Shown piece after piece: positions 1 to 12,605 of a DNA stretch of 64,000 nucleotides. The translations under genes and the position numbers were made by a program. The stretch is from Niveomyces insectorum RCEF 264. Lineage: Eukaryota > Ascomycota > Sordariomycetes > Hypocreales > Cordycipitaceae. The notes under the pieces were generated by a model. It ran no database searches. It was given only the letters and a program-made list of their open reading frames with translations, and had not been told where the DNA came from. Each line of letters opens with the position of its first letter. Positions within the stretch are counted from its first letter, which is position 1. The stretch covers positions 86,925 to 150,924 of the forward strand of contig AZHD01000003.1 of NCBI GenBank assembly GCA_001636815.1. Reading direction: 5' to 3'.

Positions 1-2726
1 GACGAAGGCATCGAATCTCCGGAAACCGTCTCTCTTCGATACGAAGAAGAAGCCGCAATTGCCAACGGAGAAGACCTCCGTGGCCAGTCGCTTTCGGATT
101 TTCTACCTATGGCTGCCTACAAAACACAACCTGCACAGCTGCATGGTATGTACTGGGAGGTTGCAAAGATATAAGTTGGCACGCGTGGTTGCGCGTGGCT
201 GTTGCGCTTCAACGTCCTGGACTAACCATTTATTTTCTTGGGTGTTTGTTTCTCTCTTTCACAGGCTTTGCAGACGCGGCATATACGCCGTACAGCCAGC
301 AGCAGTACCATTCACAGCAAACCGACGATTCGGCCGCGCATCTCGATGGCCTCGGTTTTTCTACAGACGACGGCACGGGCCAGTTTCTGGACGCTGCTGG
401 CTCGCAGCCTCCGTCGCCCGTGAACATCCTCTCCTGTGGTCCCACTGCTGGAATCGCAGGGACACGGGTCGAACTGAAGGTGATGAGCCAGTATGATCTG
501 ATGGCCATGTCCTCGCCTGCACCCTATGTCTGGCTGTCCTTTGGTTCGCAAAAGTGCCATACGCACGTTGTCAAAGAAGCGGTGTCCCAAGACGGGCTCA
601 CCTACGCTGTTTCCGCGGAAGCGCCGCAATTTATGGTCACAAACTGTGCTTCGCCCAGCAGCGTGCCTCTGACCGTTGTCATCGAGAACACAAATGGCGA
701 GGAAATGGCGCGCGTGCCTGTGGCGCGTTCTTTTACCTACCACGACGCGCCCGAGGCAACTGAAGCATCCGCATCTGCACCTGCTCTAGACGGCGTTGCA
801 GCGGGTGACGCTGCTGTGTCTGTGTCTGTGTCGGCTGAACCCGAAGGCATCACGCGAAAGTCACCCACCCAGTCACCGGGTCACGTTGAAGGGCACGAAG
901 GGCAGCTTGGAAGCCCACCTCAACTGACAATGCAGACATCCGCCACAGGCAGCCCAAGCCAAGCACACAGCCAACTCTCATCGATCGAATCGACTACAAA
1001 TAGCTATTCGTACCCGTCGTCCGCGGTCGATGCCGCCACTGCCGCTGCCACTGCCGCCGCTGCTGCGGCTCAACATGTCCAGCAAGCTGACAACACCTTT
1101 TCCGCCGCCGTGTCTGACACTGCTTACACCCAAGACAACGGCACCATGCTGGGGACCTACCGAAGTGCCTCTTTCTCGGACGGGCTCCCGCGCGCAGCTG
1201 CACCGCCGCCGTTGCGCACATCGCTGAACACGCCCACCTGGACGGCGACCTCGTACGGCGGCCTGGGTCACTACCAGGGCCAGTACCAACACCACCACCA
1301 ACACCACCGCCAGCACCACCACGCCTACAATAACACCCGCGACCGCTACAATACGGGACGCAGCCATTCTGTAGCCCACATTTATGGCTCGACACCGATT
1401 ACGCGGGCGCCACTCTCGGCACCGCTTCCTGCACCCTCAAATGGCAACGCACCGCAACTGATCCGGACTAGCACAATTCAAACCGGCCCGGCAGCGTCCG
1501 TCGGTGGTGGTGGTGGTGGCATGGGCGCGAATGGCGGCTACGGCAATGGCCAATGGGGCGGGTTTCCTACGAAGGCGTCTTTGTCCATCATGGGCAACCT
1601 GGACGCCATGGCACACGACTGGACGTCGGAGGAATGGAACAACCGGAGACGCATCGTTCTCTTCCGCAAGAAGCAGAACGGCTCCCAGCTGGAGATGACC
1701 TTCCGCGCGGTGCCCATCAACGAGCGCCCGCCCAACAGCATCTGCATCAGCTGCATCTACTGGGCAGAAAAGCAAGAATGCTTCGTGACCTCCGTTGACA
1801 CCATCAACCTCCTCGAGCAGCTTGTGGCCGCGCCGTCGCGCTTCTCCGTCGAGGAAAAGAACCGCATCCGCCGCAATCTGGAGGGATTCAAACCGTTTAC
1901 CGTCAGCAAAGCGAAGGCCGAGAGCGAGGAATTTTTCAAGCTGATTATGGCTTTTGGCGCGCCCAAACCCCGCACGATCGAGAAGGACGTCAAGGTTTTC
2001 CCGTGGAAGATCCTGGGCCCGGCACTGAAAAAAATCATCTCCAAATACAGCGCCAGCCCGTCGTCAATCTTGCCGCCCGCCTCGTCGGTTGGTGCCGCGC
2101 AAAGCCACCATAGTCATCTCCTGACGCCGATGACCATGAGCCCGTCGTACTCGGTCCTGCCGCCGACGCCGGGACCTCTGCCCACGACGACGGATGGTAC
2201 GTCGACCGTCGGCTACGTGGCGATGACGAGCGGCGGCGCCAACCCTGCGGACACTCTGGCGAGTCCACGGTCGCTGTCGGGCGCGTCGTGGGTCTCGTAC
2301 ACGGGCAACACGTCGTCAGGACGCGCGCTGTCCCCGGGCTCAACTGCAACAAAACCACAATCACCGTCGTCTGCGAGTCTTCGTCTTGGGACCCTTCTCA
2401 CGGGGTACGACACGCGCGGCAGCGTCGGCGTGAGCACACCTTCGACGCATTCGTACGGGCACCCACAGCAGCAGCACCAGGCGCACAGCTTCAACTCGCC
2501 CCTTTCTGTGGCGACCACGGCAGCAGCTGCTGCAGCCAGCCTGCCCCCGGCGACGACGACTGCTGCAGCAGGTGGTCATGGCGGTAACCGCTGGGATGGC
2601 TATGGGGTCACAACCAGTGCAGCACCGTCCTACAGCAACAACCACCATCACAATCACCACCAACAACACGCCTATCATGGTCACCTGTACAGCACCGGTT
2701 ATGGCGACAACGTGCAGCGCGCCTGA
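1..2726 (+). CDS. medA: Medusa-type transcriptional regulator (5' partial)
   Basis: The gene enters from the left edge. An open frame at 1-145 joins 265-2726 through a 119-base intron (146-264; GTATGT donor, CACAG acceptor, phase 1), giving a continuous frame to the TGA at 2724-2726. The conserved block lies at about 1600-2040 (WTSEEWNNRRRIVLF, then ICISCIYWAEKQECF and FGAPKPRTIEKDVKVFPW). It matches the core domain of the fungal Medusa family (A. nidulans MedA, Magnaporthe Acr1, Fusarium Ren1), nuclear regulators of conidiophore or conidium development. The flanks are low complexity: Ser/Pro/Thr-rich, a His-rich patch near 1287-1326 (HHHQHHRQHHH), Ala runs, a Gly run at 1503-1521 and a second His-rich patch near the C-terminus. 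The N-terminus lies outside the window. The family call is confident; the developmental role is inferred from the family. Confidence 0.9.
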   Translation, partial: RRHRISGNRLSSIRRRSRNCQRRRPPWPVAFGFSTYGCLQNTTCTAAWYVLGGCKDISWHAWLRVAVALQRPGLTIYFLGCLFLSFTGFADAAYTPYSQQQYHSQQTDDSAAHLDGLGFSTDDGTGQFLDAAGSQPPSPVNILSCGPTAGIAGTRVELKVMSQYDLMAMSSPAPYVWLSFGSQKCHTHVVKEAVSQDGLTYAVSAEAPQFMVTNCASPSSVPLTVVIENTNGEEMARVPVARSFTYHDAPEATEASASAPALDGVAAGDAAVSVSVSAEPEGITRKSPTQSPGHVEGHEGQLGSPPQLTMQTSATGSPSQAHSQLSSIESTTNSYSYPSSAVDAATAAATAAAAAAQHVQQADNTFSAAVSDTAYTQDNGTMLGTYRSASFSDGLPRAAAPPPLRTSLNTPTWTATSYGGLGHYQGQYQHHHQHHRQHHHAYNNTRDRYNTGRSHSVAHIYGSTPITRAPLSAPLPAPSNGNAPQLIRTSTIQTGPAASVGGGGGGMGANGGYGNGQWGGFPTKASLSIMGNLDAMAHDWTSEEWNNRRRIVLFRKKQNGSQLEMTFRAVPINERPPNSICISCIYWAEKQECFVTSVDTINLLEQLVAAPSRFSVEEKNRIRRNLEGFKPFTVSKAKAESEEFFKLIMAFGAPKPRTIEKDVKVFPWKILGPALKKIISKYSASPSSILPPASSVGAAQSHHSHLLTPMTMSPSYSVLPPTPGPLPTTTDGTSTVGYVAMTSGGANPADTLASPRSLSGASWVSYTGNTSSGRALSPGSTATKPQSPSSASLRLGTLLTGYDTRGSVGVSTPSTHSYGHPQQQHQAHSFNSPLSVATTAAAAAASLPPATTTAAAGGHGGNRWDGYGVTTSAAPSYSNNHHHNHHQQHAYHGHLYSTGYGDNVQRA

Positions 2727-5506
2727 AACAATCCGCTGCGCCAAGGTCAGATGCAAGGACTTCACGCAACTGAGGAAGAAGCAGAGTTAGGCTGCAACCA
2801 CCAGAAACCATTCCCCGTTGATGGGTGGAAGGTGGTGTCCTGGAGGGTGTGGTGGTGATGGCTTTCTTCTGGGAAGATCGCGGGCGCACATGTGCCCTTT
2901 GCGCATACAACAGTGTGGATTACGACGCCGAAACGACAGAAAAATTAGACCAACGGGCTATGAGACGCGATAATACGGTCAACAGAGCGGGAAACAACTT
3001 CGAGGAACATCGCATCACTAGCGCAAAATACGACATGCGGATGATCCGGGACCGATGCACGTTTGCCGGCGGGTGACGACGCCTGTTGCTCAGTTTGTCG
3101 GCATGATTCTTCAGCCGCGTGAGCCGGAGCAAAGAAACAAATCGTTCTTTGTTTCTCTCCGTTGTCTCTGCTTGGGTCTTTCCACTATATTTTTCTTGAC
3201 GGCTCTCCTCCTTTTTTTCTACCTCTTTCCGGTCTACACCTTGCCTCTCCCCCGTCTGTTATGGGAAGCGGTTGGCACCGCGTATAAGAGAGGAGACGGC
3301 ATCGAAATGGAGGAAAGGGGATGGTGGGCATTGGTTGGTCAAGTGTTCCAAGACGGGACCAATCATGGCACAAGCCGCGGCACCCCCCCTTAGGCCCAAC
3401 CCGAGTCTGCACGCAGAAGTCGCCAAAGTCGGGCAGCAGGCCTATTAACGCAAATGCAACCCTCAGCGGGCTCTGAAGCCTTGCATCGTTTCTTGCGTTC
3501 ACCCACACCAGTGCTACTCACACACCCTCCTTGTCCTCGTCCTGCGGACACACACCCCCCCATTTCCCCCCTCCTCCTTCGTTTTGTCAACTGCGACTGT
3601 CCATGGTCTGGTCCATTTTGTCTCTTTTCGTCTGCCTGCCTTCTTCTCTATCTTACCTTTGTGCACACCACCTCGTTCTCCCTTTTTTTTTTTTTTTTCA
3701 TGCTACCTGCGGTCACGAGGCCCAAAGTATCATGAAGGAAGCTTGCGTAACCTGCAAGGCTATGGTCGGCTGCAAGCAACGGAATCCAACGAAATGGTCG
3801 TGTCGTCATCGAAAGCGGCCCTTTCCCCCACCCTCGTGAAGAGCAGCTTGCCGGCCCGGTTGATCGACAAAGCTTCAGTTTGTCAGTCTATCAGTTCGTC
3901 TGTTTGCCTGCACGTTTTCCGCCCCATCTTTCTGCACCGCCTCGCGCCGGGAATCTTTGCAACCTTGCACCACATGCAGTCTGTCTTCTGAGTGGGATGA
4001 GATGACTCGGGCGTATTGCGCGCTGAGCGCAGCACGGCACACTCACGGGTCGATTTTCTGCGTAGTGGTTGGCCAAGCCGAACGAATAAACAACCCATGC
4101 GGGAAGGACCGTGCGTCGCGGCAATCGCTTCTGTCGTTTGCTGCCCTGTGGGCGAATCCGTGCTAGGTCCTTTGCGGCCCCCCTTACTCGTTGTTTCATT
4201 TGAGAGCAACTGCCGGCCCACAAGCCCACAAGCCGGGTTCCATCTACACCACAGCCGTCTGGTATCCAGTCGCAAAATCAGCTGCTGGACTACGGAGAGC
4301 AAGGAGACCTCAACGACGATGAGCGGAAAACGACGGACCAGCTTCTACGGCCTAGTTTTCGATCTCTTTCATTTCGATATTTTTTTGATAATCTTGTCGT
4401 TGATTCATTTCTCGGTGCGCAACTAAGGAAGTCAACGACGACTCCTGTCTGGTCCTCCAAGGAAATGCTTGTCCTTATTGGTTTTCTTTACTTCTTGGCT
4501 CTTTCTTTTCACTTTTTACTTTTTCATATTCAGTGTCTTAATATGGCTATCTGAATGTGGCTATTTCTGAGCTTTCATTCTGCCTTTCTTTTTGATTCAG
4601 GTTAACTTTTGTCCGTTCTATTTTCTTATTCGAGTTCTTGTCTTCCCATACTCTTTTTCTTCTTCTCGATCTTTTTTTCCTTGTAATTTTATTTTTGTTT
4701 CTTCTGTATTTTGTTTTTTTGCAATTGTCTTGAGGGTTTCGATTTCGGTGTTTCAGTACTTGCGTTTGTATTGGAGAGAGATGATTTTTATGCTTCAGTG
4801 GGATATTGTTTTTACTACGGAAATACGCACGGTGTATGTTGGGATGATGTATCATGTATGATGGAATTCAGGCTTTGGGATAATTCTCGTTTCGGTTTCT
4901 GTTTAGTTGCTGTGATAGGTTTTTTTTTTTGAATACCTCAGCAACTTTGATACATGCGAAATGGATGATATACTCCTTGAACTTTCCGACAACGCAGCCT
5001 GATTTGAAGAACTCGGCGCGTTTGATGCAAAGCTTTCACTCAGCACCTAAACCGAAACGCACACTTGGCGTAGACTAACTGTTCGGGGTACCAATAAACA
5101 AGAATAGGCCATATTGGATCTGCACCGCTTCACTATCATCGTACCGGACGCAGGAGGTATTAAAAGCATTGCGGGACCTCACTCAACCACAAATTTGATG
5201 AAGAAAGGGGTATGACAATTTTAATAACCTCCGAGCCGGCAACACCAAGGGACATTTTCATGTCGATGTTCACTTTTTATACACCGTACGACCCATGGCC
5301 GGGAAAATCGAAAATAATATTAACTGTGGTAGATTCAAATCGGATTTGTGACGCACTCAAGCCCACGCCAGAACATACAACCTGCCCGGAGTATTGAAAT
5401 AACAAATATGACGCGTACGGAAAGATCTCCTGAATAGCACGGCTGAAATATATACAAAGAAGGCAAACCAGGAAAGGGTATCCAATAATACAAAGAGACA
5501 CTTGGG
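2727..5506. other. Intergenic stretch, no convincing gene
   Basis: This 2.8 kb separates the Medusa gene from the convergent GH16 gene. It contains pyrimidine-rich tracts on the + strand (about 3130-3260 and 3490-3710, with a T-run near 3690) and T-rich DNA at 4480-4930. Part is probably the Medusa 3' untranslated region. Open frames here are short and biased to F, L, S and P, as expected from low-complexity DNA. One frame at 4204-4551 is more protein-like at its start and is listed as a finding. Confidence 0.6.
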
Positions 5507-6555
5507 TTAATTGGCGTAGACGGCAACATAAGCCACCTCCTGGTTGCACTGTTAGTCTCTTCATCGCAGCACGAGGTATGAAAGGTGTGCCAATATGAAC
5601 CCAACAAACAAATCAACAAATGAAGAAAAAAATGGGGACACATACCATCATGCTACCGTAACCACCTTGGGTACTGGAGTTTGGGTCGCCGGGCTAAAAT
5701 AAGAGAACAAAAAAATGTCAGCTGTGGGGCGTCTTGCGTCTTCTTCAACAAGCAAAATCTCTGGCCGGCGAGGCCTACCCAGTCGCCGCCGACGGCAACG
5801 TTCAGGATAAAGTACAGCGGGGAGTGGCAGAGCGCGCTCCAGCTGGCCTCGTCGTTGAGTTCCGCGCCGCTGATCGAACTAAACGGCGCGCCGTCGAGGA
5901 ACCAGGTCATGGTCTCCGTCTGCCAGTTGTTCGACGAGCGGTCCCACTGCACGCGCCACGTGTGCCAGCTCTGGTCCGGAATGGCCACCGACCCGGAGCG
6001 TCCGTTGGGCTCGTTGCAGGCACCTCCGGGGTACGTGTCGCAGTGCAGCGTGCCGTAGCCCGTCAGCCGGCCGTCGACTGTCTCGAGCACGTCGACCTCC
6101 CCGCACTCGGGCCACGGTGTGCCGTGCCGCAGGCTGTCACCCAGGAGCCAAAAGGCGGGCCAGAGCCCCTGCTTCTCGTTGATGGGGTTGTCGCCGAAGC
6201 GGATATCGGCCTCAGCGAACGTCACCGCGCCGGCCGCGGGCGTAAACGTATAGGAGCTCTCGATGCGGCCCGAGGTCCAGGTGCCGTCGCTCTCGAGCTG
6301 GGGCACGATTTGCAAGGTGTTGCCCCCGGAGAGCTGCAAGTTGGAGGTGGACGTAGTGTAGTGTTCGATTTCGTCGTTGACGGCGATGTTGGTGATGGTG
6401 TTCCAGTTGCCGGCGTTGGGCGGCGTGCCGGAGGCACCGGCAAAGGAGTCTTGCCAAATAAGGTTGTAGCCGGCGTAGCCGGGGGCGTTCCAGGCACGAG
6501 CAAGGAACGGCGCAGACGCCAGAAGAACGGCACACGAGATAGCAGTGGAATGCAT
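5507..6555 (-). CDS. Secreted GH16 family endo-beta-glucanase
   Basis: Three exons (6555-5779, 5693-5646, 5539-5507) encode about 285 residues. The start chosen is the ATG at 6553-6555 because it opens a clean signal peptide (MHSTAISCAVLLASAPFLARA); upstream in-frame codons look like leader. The mature protein has the GH16 fold: WQDSF near the N-terminus, then the catalytic signature GEVDVLE (E-x-D-x-x-E; nucleophile and acid/base glutamates), and GGDW|PGDP across intron 1. Intron 1 (5694-5778) and intron 2 (5540-5645) keep frame, and the last exon ends in the family-typical strand YVAVYAN before TAA. Members of this clade hydrolyse beta-1,3 or mixed beta-1,3/1,4 glucans and act outside the cell. 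A cell-wall remodelling or laminarinase role is inferred. No GPI tail is seen. Confidence 0.9.
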
Positions 6556-9469
6556 GATCAGAATGTATATACGTTCAACAAAAACAAAGACAATGTGTGA
6601 TAAGGCTCGCTGATCTAGGCGTAGCTCGAAAGACAAAAAAGGAGAGAGAGACCAAGTCAAAAATATGGTGTAAGATATAGCAAAGGAGAGAATAGAAAAA
6701 AAAAAGAAAAATAATGAACGTAAAGCAGTTGTTTACTTCAAACGACCGGTCGTTGAAAATAAGAAGAAAACTAAAAAAGGAGTGCTCAGTCGTCCAGGAC
6801 TTCGATGAAGAGGCTTTTTCAAAAGCAACAATGCCCGGAGCCGCAGGAGGGCCATCACGACGAGACTCTGCCTGACTTTATATAGGAGCACATGCGCATA
6901 GGCGCCAGACCACTCTCTGGGCAAAACATGATGCCCTCATATGAGCGGTGTCCGAGACCAGGGCCAGATGCGAGGAAAGTTCCTGGATTGTAGTTCCCAA
7001 TCGTTGGTCACGGTCAAGAGCCGGGCCCAACCCGGGGGGGCCCCCAAAGCTAAAAACAACAATACATTGCATTTTTACCCCGGCGAGTGGGTAGCGAGAA
7101 GGGGAAAAAAAAAGAAATAGAGAAAGTAAAATGAACAGGCAAACCCGGGGTCCCGGTTGGCAAAAGCGTGCGTCCTCCGTCCACACCACATATACAACAA
7201 ATGACTTGTTTCGAAACATCTATTTGCCGTCAAAAAACTCCGTGTGGAGGTATGTGGACTTACGTACAGTCACTGCGTTGTACATAAGGATGTGGGAAAA
7301 AAGGGGGTAATATCCATCACACAAAAGTAGAGTGGCAAAGACGCAACAATGAAGATGAGATGAACTACGCAGAGCTCAGGGTTAGGAAACCGTCAAATAA
7401 AACGGAAAACGAACCAGTAAGAAGCAAAATTTGATATATCGCGATACGATGAAACGTGCGCGGCAGTCAGGGGAAAATGGACCCTGCATACTTAGTCCCA
7501 AAAAAGGAAGTAAAAAAAGAAAGAAGAGAAAGAAAAAAAACCGCTGAGGCCGCAGACTAGACAGCCCGCGTCGCCTTCCTTCTGGCCCGGCGTCGAGTCC
7601 ATTTCCGCAAGTGGATGCATTGGAGGGCACTGGAGTTGACGACCAAAATTGAGCTTCTTGGTATTCACGTTTGTGGTGGTTGTCGTCTGGCCATTCGTAG
7701 GATCCAAGCAAGAGGAAACAGAAACAGAAAAAAGCAAATAATACTCGGGCGTGCTCTGGCACACGACAGCTAGGTTGAGTCGCGTGGTCTGCCGACGATC
7801 AGTTCGTGAACGGAAAAAAAAATACACATGAGGAAAAGAAAGTGAGAAAAGCAAAGAAGGGCAATTGGGTAAAAAAAAAGACGCCACCGAAATGTGAAGT
7901 TGGGTTAGGACGCGGCGGTTAACCAGTTTTGGGCCCCCTTTTTTTTCTAAGGGGGGGGAGAAGGATGAAACGACGTGTTTCGAAACATTTACAGGAGAGG
8001 AAAAGAGTTGACTTGATGAGAAGATACTTGGTGCCTTTGCCTCGACAAGCAAATTCAGTACAAGGACGTGGCTGATATTTGCTGTTCTTTGTCCTCTGTT
8101 TGGTTGTGCGTTTGCCCCCTTTTTTTTATTATCAAATTCCGTTTGCACCAATCAACGCCGCAACAGGCCCCTTTCAAAGAGTATCAGACCCACTGTCCAC
8201 CAGTAATCACTTTGTTTAGGGGTTGTGAAGAGCTTTGATTTTTGGTCTCTTTGGGCGCGTCTGTGCCTTTTCATAGACGGCCGTGTTGTCAGTTTGGCCG
8301 TACCGACATGGCGTATGTAGATTTTAGATTTCACGTTCAAATTTTATTTTCTGGCTTTTCGTTTTAATCGACACCTTTCGTCAAGGACTGTGATATATCC
8401 CTTGCATATGATCATGATTATGTGCATCAAGATCTTATGCCAGTCTTGCTCGTGGTCGAATGTTGATGGTTTTCTTTCTCTTTTCTTGTTCGCTTTCTTC
8501 TTTGTATTTTCTTTTCTTTTCTTGTTCTTCTACCACTCGCAACGGGCCTGTTCCCCACACGAAGACCGAGCGCTCCCCCCCTTTTCTCACGCTTTCGCCC
8601 GTTCCTCATTCGTTCTCTTTTTGCGTTGGTCGAATGCAACGCTGTCTGAAGTCGTAGTACAACTCCGTGCCACGCGCTGCTTTGACAGACGCCCAGCGTC
8701 TGAACCTAGGTTTCCAAGGAACGGAGAATTAGGAAGAAATAGGCAGGAGGATCGGACAAGAAAGAGGGCATTGAGCCATCGTTTTATAGATGATCGACAG
8801 GACCGGGCGTGATTAAGAGGATCAACGTGATCTGGTCGACCGACACGATTCAAGATGGCGGTGGTTTTTTGTAACAAAATGAAAACACCCGAAAATCAAG
8901 AAGACGGATGATTAAGGTAGTAAAAAAAAGGGCACGTTGCTTCATTCTATCCACCGCCTTTGTTTACTCACTCGGACCGACTTTCAATTTATTTTTTCAA
9001 ACCCCTTCCGTCATGCAATGGAACGGGGTCATGGTACGGTCGGATGCCCCGTGAACGCTTGAAATGAGACGTCGTGGACGGCCCGGCGTGTTGAGAATCT
9101 GGCTCGTTGCCGTGAAACTTGACGAAAGGGTCTAGGCAGGTCACCAACTCACTCAACGTCAAATGTCTTTCCACATGAGCCTCTGTCGGTCGCTGTCTGC
9201 TGGTAGGCAAAAGCACGTCACTCGGCCGCCCACTCTCGCTTCTTATTCGACGTCCCTGCGCAGATCATCGTGATCTACAGGCCGTTGCTATCACGAGGAG
9301 AATATGTTCAATGAAAATTTTGGGCATTTTGGTAAGCGTCAAGTATATGTTCAAATATATTAGTCACATAATTACACAATTCACGTGGCACATTTGGCTC
9401 TTTCGTTTTGCCTGGATATGTCCGCAGCCACAGCTACAGCCTCGTCTCGAAACCTCCCCCCCCTCCCCT
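6556..9469. other. Intergenic stretch between GH16 and thiolase genes
   Basis: This 2.9 kb should carry the GH16 promoter and leader (minus strand) and, at its far end, the thiolase 3' region. The part just upstream of GH16 is purine-rich on the + strand and so pyrimidine-rich on the coding strand, as is common before filamentous-fungal starts. Short T, A and G runs are frequent (for example G-runs near 7037 and 7951). No open frame has codon use or motifs suggesting a protein. Confidence 0.6.
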
Positions 9470-10948
9470 TTACTGCTCGTTCACAAACAGACCTGCCATG
9501 CCCATGCCCGTGCCGATGCACATGCTTGTCAGCAGAATCTTCTTGCGTTGTCGCCGCAGCTCGCTCAGGCCCGTGACGACCTGCCGCGCGCCCGTGGCAC
9601 CTAGCGGGTGGCCGAGGGCAATGGCGCCACCCCGCGGGTTCAGCTTGGCCCAGTCCAGCCCCAGCTTGTCGCGGCAGTAGACGGCCATGCTGGCAAAGGC
9701 CTCGTTGAGTTCGATCACGTCAATGTCGCCCAGCGTCAGGTTGTACTGCGCCAGCAGCTTGGGAATGGCCACCGACGGGCCAATGCCCATGATCCGCGGC
9801 GCCAGGCCGGCCACGGTGCTGCCGACGTACTTGGCCAGGATGGGCTGGCCCAGGCGCTGCGCCGTCGACCGCTTCATCAGCAGCAGAGCCGCGGCGCCGT
9901 CCGTCACCTGGCTAGCGTTGCCGCCGGTCGTGGTGGGGCCCCACTGCGGAAACGCAACGCGGATCTTGGACAGCGCCTCGAATGTCGTGCCGGGCCGGAT
10001 GCCCTCGTCGCGCGTCAGCGTGACCTCGGACGAGCCGCCCTGGGCGTCCTTGACGCGCACTTTGATCGGCACAATCTCGTCGTCAAAGAGGCCGTCGGCC
10101 TGCGCCTGCTCGGCACGCCGGAAGCTCTCCACAGCATAGCGGTCCATCTCCTCGCGCGTGATGCCGAAATCGCGGCTGACGTTCTCGCTGGTCCAGCCCA
10201 TGGGCTGCTGGCAGTCGACGGCCTCCTGGCTGTGCTGCGTGACGGCCTCGTCAAAGGGCTGCTCGAGGGAGTCGCCGCCGACGGACATCGACTCGGCGCC
10301 GATGGCGATGCCGATCTCGATGCTGCCGGCGCTGATCTGGTGGGCAATGTCGGCGGTGACCTTGAGCCCGGACGAGCAAAAGCGGTTCACCGACGAGGCA
10401 GCAGCCGTGTTCGGGAAGCCGGCCGCCAGAGCGGCCGCGCGAAGTTTGTAGGCAGCCTTGCCGTCAGAAACCTAGAAACCCCAACGCCCCCTTGTTGTTA
10501 GCGGAAAAAAGAAGAAGTATATTCGCTTGTCGCTCAACGAAATCCCTACGAACTGCAATCCTCACGCTGGAACACCAGGGGACCGTACATTTCCAAGGCA
10601 GATGTCCTCCACAAGTGCCGAGTCGAGGTTGCTGCGTTCGCGGACTTCTTTCAGCAGGGCATATACGATGTATTCTAGTGTTGCGTCCCTGAAGCCGCCC
10701 TTTTTGGCCTTTGTTAACGGCGTGCGGATGGCGAGGGTGATGACGATGTCGTCGGCGTTCTTGGTGGTTCTGGAGCAAAGAAGGTCAGAGAAAGAACACA
10801 ACAGGAAGAATGACCGGAAGAGAACGGAAAAAAGGAGAATAAAAAATAAAAAATAAAAATAAAATAAAAATAGCATAACTCACATCGCGGCAACGCCGCC
10901 TTTGCCGGGCGCCAGATGCTTGAGAATGGACCCTAAACGTTCTGCCAT
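9470..10948 (-). CDS. POT1: Peroxisomal 3-ketoacyl-CoA thiolase (PTS2 type)
   Basis: Three exons (10948-10884, 10769-10589, 10471-9470) give about 415 residues, the usual thiolase length. The enzyme performs the last step of beta-oxidation, thiolytic cleavage of 3-ketoacyl-CoA. Exon 1 encodes RLGSILKHL, an exact match to the PTS2 peroxisomal signal (R-L-x5-H-L), and the C-terminus (NEQ) is not a PTS1. Catalytic residues are visible: the nucleophile Cys114 in NRFCSSGLK, the GHPLGATG histidine loop, and the second cysteine in SMCIGTGMGMAG. Introns at 10770-10883 (GTGAGT donor) and 10472-10588 (GTACGG donor) preserve frame; the second was placed so that ICLGN joins VSDGKAAYKLR. The gene diverges from the GH128 gene. 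The family call is firm; the peroxisomal site rests on the PTS2. Confidence 0.93.
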
Positions 10949-12605
10949 TGCGATGGATGTGCTGGATGTCAATGGTTTTGAAGATAGAAGACGCAACGAA
11001 GCAGGAAAAAAAATAAGGATGACGGTCGAGCGGAAGGGAAAAAGAAAATCGAGAGACAGGGAAAAAAGGCCAGAAAACGGTGAGACGTCGCCGTGCCTTC
11101 CCGTTCCGAAACGGCTATTAAATACAAAACGGGGTTTGCTCGCAATTTACATTCCGAACTGCCTTTTGTATGTACGGGTAGCTCTTGCCTGTTCTGTGAA
11201 CGGGAGATACGATGGGAACCTCCTCCACCCGCATTTACCATTGCCGAGGCATCGGCTCGTCCAATCAGGCAGGTTTGTGCCCGTTGTTACGGCGGGCCCT
11301 CTCTCCCCCGCTCGCTCCTGCCTTTCGCCCCGCAACACACTAACGCAGCCGCGGTGCACATGAAGCGAGGCTTGCGACAAAAAGCAGAAGGAACGATCTA
11401 GAGCTGCCGGACAGCAACGTTTGAAAACGGAAACCGAGACGGAGGGAAACGGGACACTATTATAGTGAACCGTAATTGCCGTTTCAAGCATTCTCTATAT
11501 TCCCTCGTCATCTCGGCTTCAATTCCATGACTTCATATCTCAGCGCCCAGCTGGGTGTCCCGTAACACGAGCTGGAACAGAGTTCAAGTCACTGACTAGC
11601 CAGCTTCGAGCCTAAAAAAAAAGACGGGGCTGACGTTGATTACTGTCTTCGAACTTTCTTCCGGCAATGGGGATGGATGCGTCTGATCTCCTCCTATTCG
11701 GGAGTATTTACACCGTTGCCGTCATCGCGACACGGACAGGTCAGTCCATTGCCTGAATGAAGGAACAACGGAACCCGGGATTGGATGGACTCTGCGCCGG
11801 GACTCGGAATTGATGCAGACACTGCTGCGTATCCCACTCCACAAATAAACCAGATATCTTCCGCACGGCCGGACGAACCTTGCCGCTGCTTTGGCCCTGC
11901 TGCCTTCTGAGAGCAAGGCGACCCAAGTAGCGGCATTGGAGGGAGACAGCCTGGCTTTTCGTCGAATATATCGTGCCTAAGTTCTACCTGACAAACCTGA
12001 ACAACAGCCAAGGAATCTTCAAGTTACCCTCACACAACGTCAGCCCGACCATACTGGGGACATGGTTCGTTCAACGGACTTGGGTCGTCTCATGCATGAA
12101 GCCGGCTTCGGGTGGCGTCCCTGTAAGACGGATTGGATAGAACATGCTTTAGACAAAAGCTGAAAGCCACCAAAGCCAATGTATCATCAGAATTTCTGTT
12201 GGCGCGGCCTGGATCCAGCATGTCAGCATGATGATCTATCTATGGGCTACGACCAGCAGCCCCTGTTATGTTTGTTGCCCTGCTTGATACCTTTTGCTAA
12301 TCCTTGTGGATTGTCTTCGCGATGGACGTTTGAGGCACAGTAGGGGGCGCTTCTTCCGTGTGCTCTCATGCCGGCTGCCGCTTCAGCTGAGGATCTCCGG
12401 CTTTTTTTAGGGCCAGCTGGCTTCGAAACGCACTTTCGAGTCCTTTTCGAACATTGTTGGCGGACAGCTGACGAGACAACCTCCGGCTTTATAAAGTGGA
12501 CGTGTCCTAATCTATGAATGGAACGGATTTTCCAGCTTTTTTGATTTTTGAGTCGAGTCTATCCACACATGCCACCTGCTGCAGCGCGCTCGTTGTTTCT
12601 CTACA
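10949..12605. other. Divergent promoter region between thiolase and GH128
   Basis: A 1.66 kb non-coding stretch shared by the thiolase (minus) and GH128 (plus) genes. A TATA-like box lies at its right end. Open frames of 60-150 codons occur on both strands but lack protein-like composition and overlap one another. No RNA gene was recognised. Confidence 0.6.
12490..12496 (+). promoter_or_regulatory. TATA-like box upstream of GH128 gene
   Basis: TATAAAG stands 110 bases before the ATG at 12606, within the common range for a fungal core promoter. Assigned on sequence and position only. Confidence 0.4.

Noticed and set aside
7492..8151. 219-codon minus strand open frame upstream of GH16
   Set aside because: Dominated by Ser/Phe/Leu from pyrimidine tracts, no conserved motif; more likely leader or promoter.
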